NCBI GenBank assembly: GCA_964428205.1
Contig: CAYRXE010000008.1
Span: 1 to 30,786, forward strand
Length of the DNA stretch: 30,786 nucleotides
Direction of reading: 5' to 3'
From: CAYRXE01 sp964428205
GTDB taxonomy: Bacteria > Patescibacteriota > Gracilibacteria > Peribacterales > Peribacteraceae
Part shown: positions 24,044 through 30,786 of the stretch, piece by piece
How the letters are laid out: every line of letters begins with the position of its first letter
Position numbering within the stretch: position 1 is the stretch's first letter
Notes under the pieces: generated by a model
Told to the model about the DNA's origin: nothing
Database searches by the model: none
What the model saw: only the letters and a program-made list of their open reading frames with translations
Translations under genes and position numbers: made by a program

Positions 24044-25834
24044 ATGAAGCACATTGCCTCTCGTCTTCCGCTGATCATCCTCAGTCTTTTGCCGTTTCTC
24101 ATTCTCTGGAATGGCAGCATGGACCCGCGAGCAGCGTGGGTGACGGGAATCCTGACTGGTGTCCTGACGCTCTGGGAATGCACACAAAAGAACGCACGTG
24201 GGTTACCGCCCGTGCTCGGCATGTTCGCCATAGGCTTTGCAGGATGGACGATCGTGAGCTTTCTCACATCATCCACGCAAACCTGGGGCTTTGATGAGGT
24301 CATTCGCGATATCTCGTGCGTGTTGCTCTTCTGGATTGCCGCACGTAGGACAGACAGTGAGCGCTTGCTGATCCTCAAGATGATGCTGATTGCCCTGGGT
24401 CTCTGCATCCTCGCTGGCTTTGCCATCTACCTCTTCGAACCGGGCCGCAGGTTTGTGGGCACGTTCCTCGATGTATCTGCGCAGGAGTCGTGGCCAAACA
24501 CCTTCGCAAGCCTTGTACTGCTACTGTGGCCCCTCGTCTTCATCACACTGCCGCAGAGCTGGGCAATCGCGCTCGCAGGGGTCCTTGGAGGCGTGCTGGC
24601 GCTCAGTGGATCGCGCGGCGCACTCTTGGCATTGGTCATCCAGATCAGCATTGCCCTGTGGCTCTGGCTCAAACACCGAGAAAAGGGACTGGAAACGACA
24701 CGCCGTCTCAGCCTGTACCTCATCACGTTCTGTGTATGCCTACTTGCGGTGATCGGCATCGGTAACGGCATTCGCAGTGTGTGGTTCCCCGTGAATAGTC
24801 TGCACGATCGCGTCACGTTCGCCGGGAGTACCGAACCCATTACGGAGCGCATGCACTATGCCAATGCAGCTCTGCATATGATGACCGAGCGTCCACTCTT
24901 TGGCTGGGGACCGGATAGTTTTGGGAGCATAGCCCAGCGGTACCAGACAGTGGCTTCAGAGATCAGTGCACATCCGCACAGTACCTTCCTCAAGTTTGCG
25001 GCGGAGCGCGGTGTGCTGTTATTGATCATCTGGTTTGCGATGATCGTGCTGATCTTGCATGCAGCGTTCTGTCGCCTGCATCGTCATGGAACATGGTCCA
25101 TGCTCCTGGGGCTGGGGATGCTTGGCATCATCATGCACAACGTCGTGGACACGACTATTGTCGTCACGGGGATCGCGGTGATGTTTTGGATACTCGCAGG
25201 ATTGGTGACATCACAAGAAGCAGAAGAAGATGGCACGCCATTCACCAAGGCATTGCTCGCCTGCACGGGAATTATTCTCGTACTCTTGAGTGCAACGGAA
25301 CTGATTCGTCCGACAATGCTGCGAGGAGCAACGGAACTCGACCACGCTGCGGCTCTTCTGCGCGATGGAGACCTGGAAGGAGCGGAGAAGCAGATGGTGG
25401 CGTTTCGCAACATGAGCCCCGAAGAGCCACAAGGTGCCTCTGTATTGGCGCAAATATTTGTACAAAAAGATGAGCAAGAGGAAGCCATAAAGTACATACA
25501 AGAAGCATACGAAAAAGGTGGCTGGAACGCGCCACTCCTCTGTAGTCAGTACTTGGAAGCTCTCGCGTTTGCCGGCGAGTTGGATCGAGTGGAACAACTA
25601 CAGCCGGAGATGCGCGACAAGGCTCACGCGTTTGCCGATGCTCTTCACATCAGTCGTCATGGAGTGGCACAGAGCGGCTTGAGTGATGAGGTGCTGCACT
25701 TTTTGGATACGCTCACGCTTGTGTATCCACGTGACGCACATGAGTGGGACGTCCTTCGTGAGAATGTGACGCACGATCAAGAGCAATGGGACGCGTACTT
25801 TAGAGAGCGGCCAAAAGGATTCTTGTTTCAATAA
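24044..25834 (+). CDS. O-antigen ligase family membrane protein with C-terminal TPR-like domain
   Basis: 596 residues. About eleven membrane helices lie in the first ~410 residues. Family motifs are SGSRGALLALVI (near 187-198), RPLFGWGPDSFGS (near 284-295) with AHPHSTFLKFAAERG after it (near 310-324), and HNVVDTT near 366. These belong to the Wzy/WaaL (O-antigen ligase) group, which moves polysaccharide or glycan from an undecaprenyl-lipid carrier to an acceptor on the outer membrane face. The last ~170 residues are soluble and helical, in the style of TPR repeats (LRDGDLEGAEKQMVAFRNM, QKDEQEEAIKYIQEAYEKGG). In such fusions the acceptor may be a protein, for example in O-linked glycosylation. 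A TATGAT box ends 6 nt before the ATG. Confidence 0.87.
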   Translation: MKHIASRLPLIILSLLPFLILWNGSMDPRAAWVTGILTGVLTLWECTQKNARGLPPVLGMFAIGFAGWTIVSFLTSSTQTWGFDEVIRDISCVLLFWIAARRTDSERLLILKMMLIALGLCILAGFAIYLFEPGRRFVGTFLDVSAQESWPNTFASLVLLLWPLVFITLPQSWAIALAGVLGGVLALSGSRGALLALVIQISIALWLWLKHREKGLETTRRLSLYLITFCVCLLAVIGIGNGIRSVWFPVNSLHDRVTFAGSTEPITERMHYANAALHMMTERPLFGWGPDSFGSIAQRYQTVASEISAHPHSTFLKFAAERGVLLLIIWFAMIVLILHAAFCRLHRHGTWSMLLGLGMLGIIMHNVVDTTIVVTGIAVMFWILAGLVTSQEAEEDGTPFTKALLACTGIILVLLSATELIRPTMLRGATELDHAAALLRDGDLEGAEKQMVAFRNMSPEEPQGASVLAQIFVQKDEQEEAIKYIQEAYEKGGWNAPLLCSQYLEALAFAGELDRVEQLQPEMRDKAHAFADALHISRHGVAQSGLSDEVLHFLDTLTLVYPRDAHEWDVLRENVTHDQEQWDAYFRERPKGFLFQ

Positions 25835-25835
25835 A

Positions 25836-25879
25836 AAAAGCCCGGGTGTCATGGTGAGCATGACGAACCACGGGCTTTT
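25836..25879. terminator. Bidirectional intrinsic terminator
   Basis: AAAAGCCCG (25836-25844) and CGGGCTTTT (25871-25879) form perfect 9-bp arms, and the loop contains a nested GTCATG/CATGAC stem. There is an A-run on one side and T-run on the other. It lies between the convergent O-antigen-ligase-like gene and the cysteine-rich secreted protein gene and should stop both. Confidence 0.85.
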
Positions 25880-25896
25880 GAATGCGGAGTGATGAT

Positions 25897-26958
25897 TTAC
25901 TTACACACGCGACCGAGACACATGCCGGAGGCACAGTTGCCACCGTGTGCACATGGCTGACCGGACGGCTGGTTCCTGAGGTTGCTCAAGTTCTTCACGC
26001 AACCGGACGTCGTCTGAGACGTCTGACTGCAGGAGCAGCGTGTGTTCGGAGAGAATCCGACACAGTGCACGAAGTACTGATTACCGTTCCACGTGTCGTT
26101 ACATTCACCGCCATGCTTGCAGAGTCCGCCGAGCTCCACCTTGCCACTTGCACTCGACACACTCGAAGACGAAGACGGGCAGGAACCGGAAGGCGTGACG
26201 CTCACGGCACCGGCAGGACAGCGCTTAAAGTTTTGGATGCCCTGCGTGTTGCATGGCACATTGCAGACGATTTGGCCGTTCTGTGCACAAGAAACAGCGC
26301 GAGCGTTTGCCAATCCCAGCGCCCGTACGCAGAAATTGCTGGCAGCGCCTGCCACGTTGCAGGTGGCACGCACGAGCGATCCGCCCTGTGAGAATGCACA
26401 GCTAAGTCCGGCTGCGGACGAAGAAGAGCTGGAGCGAGAGGACACGCTGGAACGAGACGAAGACGAGAGCGCGCGTCCACACGAGACGAACATCTCGCGG
26501 TAGAGTGCGCCAATCGCCGTGTCGCAGTTGGCGTTGAGGTTACATGTAGGACACACCTTGCAGGTGTTCGCGTTCTTCGTGCCACCACAACCAAGACCTG
26601 TCTGTGGACTGCCGTCGCAGTAGAAACCGTTCTTGCTGCCGTTTACATCGGTAACCTGCTTTGCACCGGGATGTGCAGCGGCACACACGGCGTTGCTGGA
26701 GAGATTTGTGTACCCCGTGCACGTGAGACCAACAGAAGCGCATGCTTCTTTACCGGTATCGAGTGCGGGAGTGTTACCTTCGACGATGTAGTACGTCTTG
26801 CCGCCGACCGTCACCTTCTTGGCGACAGCAGCTTTTACAGATGATGACGATTTGGTGCCATACGTCGTGCGACGCACCGTCTGCGCTGTGGCAGGGAGTG
26901 CCTGCAACACCAGAACGAGCGCGAGCGCCGAGGCGAAAATCAAACTGACGCGTTTCAT
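25897..26958 (-). CDS. Secreted cysteine-rich protein with Ser-rich linkers
   Basis: 353 residues from the ATG giving MKRVSLIFASALAL; the frame runs 49 codons further upstream without a signal sequence there, so I use the internal start. A signal peptide covers about 1-25 (ending ATAQ). There are many cysteines, including CxxC patterns (KVCPTCNLNANCD). Two serine-rich linkers separate the modules (near 190-205 and 287-295). The C-terminus has two CxHGGxC units (LCKHGGEC and PCAHGGNCASGMC), which resemble small disulfide-bonded EGF-like or EB-type modules. It is likely exported and disulfide-stabilised at the cell surface. No enzyme motif is seen and the function is unknown. It is on the opposite strand to its neighbours, with a pyrimidine-rich leader (CCCCCTTTTCCT). 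Confidence 0.75.
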   Translation of the reverse strand: MKRVSLIFASALALVLVLQALPATAQTVRRTTYGTKSSSSVKAAVAKKVTVGGKTYYIVEGNTPALDTGKEACASVGLTCTGYTNLSSNAVCAAAHPGAKQVTDVNGSKNGFYCDGSPQTGLGCGGTKNANTCKVCPTCNLNANCDTAIGALYREMFVSCGRALSSSSRSSVSSRSSSSSSAAGLSCAFSQGGSLVRATCNVAGAASNFCVRALGLANARAVSCAQNGQIVCNVPCNTQGIQNFKRCPAGAVSVTPSGSCPSSSSSVSSASGKVELGGLCKHGGECNDTWNGNQYFVHCVGFSPNTRCSCSQTSQTTSGCVKNLSNLRNQPSGQPCAHGGNCASGMCLGRVCK

Positions 26959-27072
26959 AGGAAAAGGGGGAATGCCGACTACGATACGCTGCTGCGGTTT
27001 TGAGCGGCAAGCGTAGTTACTTGTACAAACAGGCAAACGGGATTTGTGGCTCTGGGAACCGCAAGGCTTTTC

Positions 27073-27121
27073 TTGACGCAAAAGTGATCTCTGTTTAGAA
27101 AACACTACGAGTCGCTACAGT
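27073..27121 (+). promoter_or_regulatory. Putative promoter(s) of the GT-C glycosyltransferase gene
   Basis: Two readings are possible. TTGACG (27073-27078) with TAGAAA 17 bp on gives a 27-nt leader. TTTAGA (27094-27099) with TACAGT (27116-27121), 16 bp apart, puts the -10 only 7 nt from the ATG at 27129. Sequence alone cannot choose. Confidence 0.4.
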
Positions 27122-27128
27122 AAGCCAG

Positions 27129-28709
27129 ATGCTTCGCACGATCACGCACTGGCCCATCGTTCGCTTCGTTCATGCACGACCAAAAGTTGCAGTCGCGGCA
27201 TTCTTTGCAGCACTCTTCTTGCTTGGACTCGGCACGTACCGTCACTACGGCGTGCCGTACGACGAAGGCACGTTGGATTCGTTGTCGCGTGATTCCTATG
27301 CATATGTGTTTCAGGGAGCTCCATGGCCCACCGAAAAAGCATGGCGCTACCACGGCACGCTCGTGGAGTTGCCACTGTTTGCCATCGCCGAGTGGTTGGC
27401 ACCCTTGGGTAATCCGATGGAGAATTACAAGCGTTTGTACACACGACACTTCTACGGAGCGTTTTTGTTTTTGATGCTCAGTACCTTCCTTGTGTATCTT
27501 CACGGAAAAAGATTTTTCAAAAGTACCTGGTGGGGTCTCCTGGCTGCTCTTCTCTTTTTACTCCTCCCACGCATTTACGCGCACGGCTTTTACAACACAC
27601 GCGACATCCCGCAGATTGCGATGTTCGCACTCGCCATGTGGACCATGCTGCGACTCCTGGATCATCGCACGTACGTGCGTGCCGCATTGCATGGCATCGC
27701 CATTGCCCTCGCGCTCTCGCTGCGCATGAGTGCTCTGATTTTGCTCCCCATCACGGTTCTCTTTTTGGCATTGGAATACATCCGCGGCAGGCAGATGAAC
27801 CTTGATCAACGGATTCAGGAATATCTCGCACATGCAGCAACCGTATTGATCGTAGCGATTGCGGGCACATGGGCATTTTGGCCATTCCTCTGGGAATACC
27901 CGGTGCAGCACTTTTTGGAAGCGTATGGATTTATGAGCACGCTCGGCGGAGCAACAACACTTCTTGGCTACACCTTTGATCACTTCCCGTGGTTCTACAT
28001 TCCGGTATGGATCCTCGCGACCATTCCTCCTGCCGTGTCGCTCTTGTGTATCAGCGGAATGATCACGAGCACGATGGGGATTGGCATGCAGTGGAAACAC
28101 CTCAGCGCCGAAGCACGTGATCGTTTGGTCTACCTGGGCTGGCTCGTGCTCCCGGTGCTCGCGATCATTGTGAATGGCTCGGGCATTTACTTGGAGTGGC
28201 GACACGTGTTCTTCCTCGCACCTGCCATCATCATCCTCGCACTCGCGGGATACAAAGATCTCTTGGACTGGCTCGGTCACAAGAAATGGATGCGCACGAC
28301 GATCATCACCGTCCTCACGCTGCAGATTGCAGCGACGGGATTCTGGATGATCCGCAATCACCCGCATGAGTTCATGTACTACAGCATCCCGGTAAAGATT
28401 GCTGTTCCCCTCTTCCTCCCCGACTATTGGGCACTCTCCTATCGCTCTGCTGCCGAACGCGTGATGGAGCTCACTCCCTCAAAGATCACGACGGTGTACA
28501 GTGACGAGAACGTCGCTTTCCAAAACTTGTACGCCATCTTCCCCGAGTCTCTCTCTCGCATGATGCGCGTGCCCACGCCCGAAGAAGCTGCTTTGATCAT
28601 GACGAGAGATCCCAACATTGCGAAGAATTGGAAGCCACTGTCGCTCATCCAAGTAGATGGATTCACCATCAACGGTGTCTACAAAGGAGGGGCGTATCCC
28701 CAATATTAA
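27129..28709 (+). CDS. GT-C type glycosyltransferase (GT39 / PMT-like) membrane protein
   Basis: 526 residues with about 10-12 membrane helices. The first periplasmic loop holds GVPYDEGTLDS (D45-E46), the acidic pair where GT-C enzymes (PMT_2/GT39/GT83 type) keep their catalytic or metal-binding acids. YNTRDIPQIAMFALAMW and a helix-loop pattern like the protein mannosyltransferase clan follow. It would move a sugar from a polyprenyl-phosphate carrier to a protein or lipid on the outer face of the membrane. Substrates are unknown. It lies close to the O-antigen-ligase/TPR and SLH genes, which suggests surface glycosylation. Its stop is 7 bp from the stop of the convergent transglutaminase-like gene, and the palindrome TAATACAGTATTA spans that junction. 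Confidence 0.85.
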   Translation: MLRTITHWPIVRFVHARPKVAVAAFFAALFLLGLGTYRHYGVPYDEGTLDSLSRDSYAYVFQGAPWPTEKAWRYHGTLVELPLFAIAEWLAPLGNPMENYKRLYTRHFYGAFLFLMLSTFLVYLHGKRFFKSTWWGLLAALLFLLLPRIYAHGFYNTRDIPQIAMFALAMWTMLRLLDHRTYVRAALHGIAIALALSLRMSALILLPITVLFLALEYIRGRQMNLDQRIQEYLAHAATVLIVAIAGTWAFWPFLWEYPVQHFLEAYGFMSTLGGATTLLGYTFDHFPWFYIPVWILATIPPAVSLLCISGMITSTMGIGMQWKHLSAEARDRLVYLGWLVLPVLAIIVNGSGIYLEWRHVFFLAPAIIILALAGYKDLLDWLGHKKWMRTTIITVLTLQIAATGFWMIRNHPHEFMYYSIPVKIAVPLFLPDYWALSYRSAAERVMELTPSKITTVYSDENVAFQNLYAIFPESLSRMMRVPTPEEAALIMTRDPNIAKNWKPLSLIQVDGFTINGVYKGGAYPQY

Positions 28710-28716
28710 TACAGTA

Positions 28717-29328
28717 TTATCGCTTCCACTCGGTCATTTTGCCCATCTCTCGTTCGATGGGATCTGCTTTGCGCATGCGTTTGATGTGCACGGGAGGGAC
28801 AATGGGAAAGTGCCGCGTGTCATCTAACGCTGCCCCAATGTCCCACAAATCTTCTTCGCTCGTCATCCACTCTTGATCATCAAAACGTGAGAGATCGAAG
28901 GGCACCGAATAGGCACGCAGTGTCTTGGTGCCATCATCCAAAAAATATTCATGGAAGTACGAGAGCGCGAGCTCGCGCGGAGTTTTGTAAATCGGCTCGC
29001 GATAGCGCAGGACTCCGTGATTCGTTTTGCTCATGGCTCCCCAGAATCCTTTGTCTTTGAAAAGAGTAACGACATGATCTTTGTCGTTCGCTGCTGACTG
29101 TAAATCCATGAGGAGGGGATCTTGGCCATGCACGCGCAGTGCAGCAGCAGCAAGAAGCGCACCTTCTATGCAGTGTGCATTGTTTTCGCGCAGGACTCTC
29201 CTCGGAGACTTAAGTGTGTCCCCGTTTGGTTCGAAGTTTGCAGGAATGCCATTGAGGTAATCCTGAATGTGCGCAGGTGTCTTGAGTCTGCGCAGGATTG
29301 CCAGTTCTTCTCGGGTGAAGCCAAACAT
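28717..29328 (-). CDS. Transglutaminase-like fold hypothetical protein
   Basis: 203 residues, soluble, without a signal peptide. NNAHCIEGALLAAAALR (about 49-65) followed by DHVVTLF (about 84-90) looks like the Cys (C53) and His (H85) parts of a transglutaminase/papain-like triad. NHGVLRYREPIY follows. The third acidic residue is not clear. Members of this fold can be proteases, amidases or crosslinkers, so only the fold is suggested. It is convergent with the glycosyltransferase gene and diverges from the DoxX-like gene. Confidence is high that it is a gene, moderate on the fold. Confidence 0.65.
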   Translation of the reverse strand: MFGFTREELAILRRLKTPAHIQDYLNGIPANFEPNGDTLKSPRRVLRENNAHCIEGALLAAAALRVHGQDPLLMDLQSAANDKDHVVTLFKDKGFWGAMSKTNHGVLRYREPIYKTPRELALSYFHEYFLDDGTKTLRAYSVPFDLSRFDDQEWMTSEEDLWDIGAALDDTRHFPIVPPVHIKRMRKADPIEREMGKMTEWKR

Positions 29329-29390
29329 GCTCGTCAGTATAAAGGAAATGCCGTATATTTTCCCCCAACCCCTAACCCTTCCCCCTTTCT

Positions 29391-29747
29391 ATGAAAAAGA
29401 AACTGCTCTACTGGATCCCGAATGTCCTCCTCGTTTTTGTGATGGTCGCTTCGGGCATCATGTACTTCGCACAGCCAGAGATGGCAGCAAAGGCATTTAC
29501 CGATCTTGGGTACCCTGTGTACAGCATGTACTTTAACGCTGTTGCCAAGATCCTTGGTGGTATCGCCATCTTCGCTCCGGTCCCACGCTGGGTGAAGGAC
29601 TTCGCCTACGCCGGTTACTTGTACATCATCTTGCTCGCAACGCAGGCTGTGTTCATGACCATGCCAACGACGAACGCCGCTCCCATGTTCATCTTCGTGG
29701 TTCTCTGGATCTTCGCCTACTGGGGCTTCCGCCAGAAGAACGCGTAA
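29391..29747 (+). CDS. DoxX-like small membrane protein
   Basis: 118 residues with four hydrophobic helices (about 7-26, 45-62, 70-88 and 95-113). The stretch DLGYPVYSMYFNAVAKILGGIAIFAPVPRW with FAYAGYLY matches the DoxX-like family, whose members are inner-membrane proteins tied to redox or quinone metabolism in some species and unknown in most. Length is normal. The start follows a C/T-rich leader of about 30 nt which itself resembles the dispersed CCCTAACCC repeat. There is no Shine-Dalgarno. A -10-like TATATT lies at 29354-29359. A strong terminator follows 18 bp after the stop. Confidence 0.82.
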   Translation: MKKKLLYWIPNVLLVFVMVASGIMYFAQPEMAAKAFTDLGYPVYSMYFNAVAKILGGIAIFAPVPRWVKDFAYAGYLYIILLATQAVFMTMPTTNAAPMFIFVVLWIFAYWGFRQKNA

Positions 29748-29750
29748 TTG

Positions 29751-29794
29751 AGACCTCTCCCCTAACCCCTCTCCTGCGAGGAGAGGGGTTTTTT
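29751..29794 (+). terminator. Dispersed repeat copy 2 acting as terminator of the DoxX-like gene
   Basis: AGACCTCTCCCCTAACC leads into CCCCTCTCCT-GCG-AGGAGAGGGG (29766-29788), a perfect 10-bp hairpin followed by six T. It is the same repeat family as 21205-21243, in the opposite orientation. Here it is placed as a transcription terminator. Confidence 0.8.
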
Positions 29795-29807
29795 GTTTTG
29801 TTAGGCC

Positions 29808-29893
29808 TCACCCCAACCCCTCTCCTAGCTCATACTCGACATATAGAGTTTTCGGTTACATTGAATGACCGGATACAAGGAGAGGGGCTTTTT
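29808..29893 (+). repeat. Split copy of the dispersed hairpin repeat with a 51-bp interior
   Basis: CCTCACCCCAACC precedes arm CCCCTCTCCT (29817-29826). The matching arm AGGAGAGGGG is at 29878-29887, followed by C and five T. The arms are 51 bp apart, against 3 bp in the two complete copies. The interior begins AGCTCATACTCG and ends GGATACA. It has no recognised feature and no obvious target duplication. Confidence 0.6.
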
Positions 29894-30143
29894 GAAAATT
29901 GGTGCGGAGCCCGCAAAATGGCGGGGGGTGAAGGGGCGAGTGGGTTGGCGAATCATTTTGCGGTGACTTTTCTTTGGTTACTTTCTTTGTGTGGCAGACA
30001 AAGAAAGTGACAACCTCTAGCAGCAACCGACAAGCTAATAGATAAGCCGAGGAAGCAAAACGGGAGGAATGGCAAAACGAGTTGTTACCTTTTGTCGGCC
30101 CACTCGTAATAGAGTGTGTAGGAACCCTACCCGTCTCTCTTCC
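29894..30143. other. Gene-free region upstream of the sigma factor, with a long hairpin
   Basis: No convincing protein gene. It holds a G-rich stretch near 29924-29945, then a 14-bp hairpin: GTTACTTTCTTTGT (29977-29990) and ACAAAGAAAGTGAC (29998-30011) with a 7-nt loop and one G-U type pair. A -10-like TAATAG near 30108 may start the sigma gene. An in-frame ATG at 30069 follows GGAGG too closely to be a normal ribosome binding site. Confidence 0.5.
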
Positions 30144-30710
30144 ATGGACGCAGCAGAACTCGCGCACGTACAAGCGTGTCAGCGCGGAGAACTTGATCAC
30201 TTCGACGCTCTGTATACCCAGCACGTAGACGCACTCTATCGCTACCTCAGCCGACGAGTCTTCGATCGCCAAACGGCCGAAGACCTCACGAGCATTACGT
30301 TCATGAAAGCACTCGAAGGCATCCGATCTTTTACGCCTCACAAGCAAGAGCTCCGCGCCTGGCTCTACCGCATTGCGCGCAACTCCATGATTGATCACTT
30401 CCGTAAGGAACGCCCGACCATGGACATCGAATCTGCATGGGATCTCCCAAGCGACGACGTCGCATCCCTTGCCGCAGAACGATCGGTGGATGTCGCTCGA
30501 CTCCACAAGGCCATGCAAAAGCTCAATGCCAGTGAACGCGAGATTGTGATGCTGCGCATCTGGGAAGGTCTCTCGTATAGAGAGATCGCCGAGATGACGG
30601 GCAAGACCGAAGCGAATTCTAAAGTGATTTTCTCCCGCGCAGTCAAAGACCTGCGCACACAATTCCCTGGAGCACTCGCGCTCCTCATCTTCCTCTCTCT
30701 CAAGCTATGA
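30144..30710 (+). CDS. ECF-type RNA polymerase sigma factor (sigma-70 family)
   Basis: 188 residues from the ATG giving MDAAELAHVQ; an upstream in-frame ATG at 30069 adds 25 residues without family support. Region 2 lies at about 18-90 (FDALYTQHVDALYRYLSRRV, then TAEDLTSITFMKALEGI and LRAWLYRIARNSMIDHFRK). Region 4 lies at about 120-172 (LNASEREIVMLRIWEGLSYREIAEMTGKTE), a helix-turn-helix for the -35 element. Regions 1 and 3 are missing, as expected for ECF factors. The final residues are hydrophobic (ALALLIFLSLKL), which is odd for a soluble factor. The stop overlaps the ATG of the next gene, the usual arrangement for a sigma factor and its anti-sigma factor. The start follows a C/T-rich leader. 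Confidence 0.9.
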   Translation: MDAAELAHVQACQRGELDHFDALYTQHVDALYRYLSRRVFDRQTAEDLTSITFMKALEGIRSFTPHKQELRAWLYRIARNSMIDHFRKERPTMDIESAWDLPSDDVASLAAERSVDVARLHKAMQKLNASEREIVMLRIWEGLSYREIAEMTGKTEANSKVIFSRAVKDLRTQFPGALALLIFLSLKL

Positions 30711-30786
30711 ATCCTTCTATCCAAACCTTCCTTGGCGAACTGTACGAGATTGATCCTGCCTTGCGGGAACATGAACAGGAGCTGAT
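30707..30786 (+). CDS. Partial gene coupled to the sigma factor, possibly anti-sigma (truncated by window end)
   Basis: ATG at 30707 overlaps the sigma factor TGA stop (ATGA). The 26 visible codons begin MNPSIQTFLGELYEIDPALR and run off the window. The position, directly coupled to an ECF sigma factor, suggests an anti-sigma factor or other regulator. The visible residues are too few to confirm this. Confidence 0.55.
   Translation, partial: MNPSIQTFLGELYEIDPALREHEQEL

Noticed and set aside
26959..27105. Longer N-terminus of the cysteine-rich secreted protein
   Set aside because: The internal ATG at 26958 begins a classical signal peptide. The upstream 49 codons would bury it and they overlap promoter sequence.
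29856..30662. 268-codon open frame antisense to the sigma factor and its upstream gap
   Set aside because: The sigma factor motifs on the plus strand are intact, and the antisense product spans repeats and a hairpin without a recognisable domain.

Overview
The window is a bacterial chromosome segment of roughly 50% GC with tightly packed protein genes. I see no rRNA or tRNA gene, transposase, integrase or CRISPR array. TGA serves as a normal stop (for example at the end of uvrA). Several traits fit a Patescibacteria/CPR lineage, possibly Peregrinibacteria (Peribacteria-like): S-layer-homology (SLH) secreted proteins with long serine-rich linkers, a eukaryote-like (type 2) isoleucyl-tRNA synthetase, unusual domain fusions and almost no Shine-Dalgarno sequences. 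That placement is an inference from style. A riboflavin gene set and a catabolic-type glutamate dehydrogenase would be notable in such a lineage.

Layout. 1-3160: a SulP anion transporter (-) diverges from a glutamate dehydrogenase (+). 3161-3688: an AT-rich gap holding a tiny lysine-rich peptide gene (-) with a strong terminator. 3689-7395 (-): riboflavin genes ribE, ribH and ribBA, with an SLH/PPC-like surface protein between ribH and ribBA. 7429-11158 (+): a 64-residue hypothetical protein, a structured 3' region, uvrA, and an overlapping Nudix hydrolase. 11219-13975 (+): an RSH (RelA/SpoT) protein whose (p)ppGpp hydrolase site is intact, whose synthetase site looks dead, and which is fused in frame to a ten-helix EamA/DMT transporter. 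13950-15389 (-): two unrecognised proteins. 15479-16744 (-): an M20 peptidase. 16790-21133 (+): IleRS carrying two complete histidine-phosphatase domains inserted near its catalytic core. 21274-22969 (+): a four-helix holin-like membrane protein and an MFS exporter. 23168-28709: an envelope cluster made of an SLH protein, an O-antigen ligase/TPR protein, a cysteine-rich secreted protein (-) and a GT-C glycosyltransferase. 28717-30786: a transglutaminase-like protein (-), a DoxX-like protein, a repeat-rich gap, an ECF-type sigma factor and the start of a coupled downstream gene.

The two strongest discoveries are the IleRS with tandem phosphatase insertions and the RSH-EamA fusion. A third theme is translation initiation. 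Many starts follow a -10-like hexamer by only 6-11 nt, or follow a pyrimidine-rich leader, and recognisable Shine-Dalgarno sites are almost absent.
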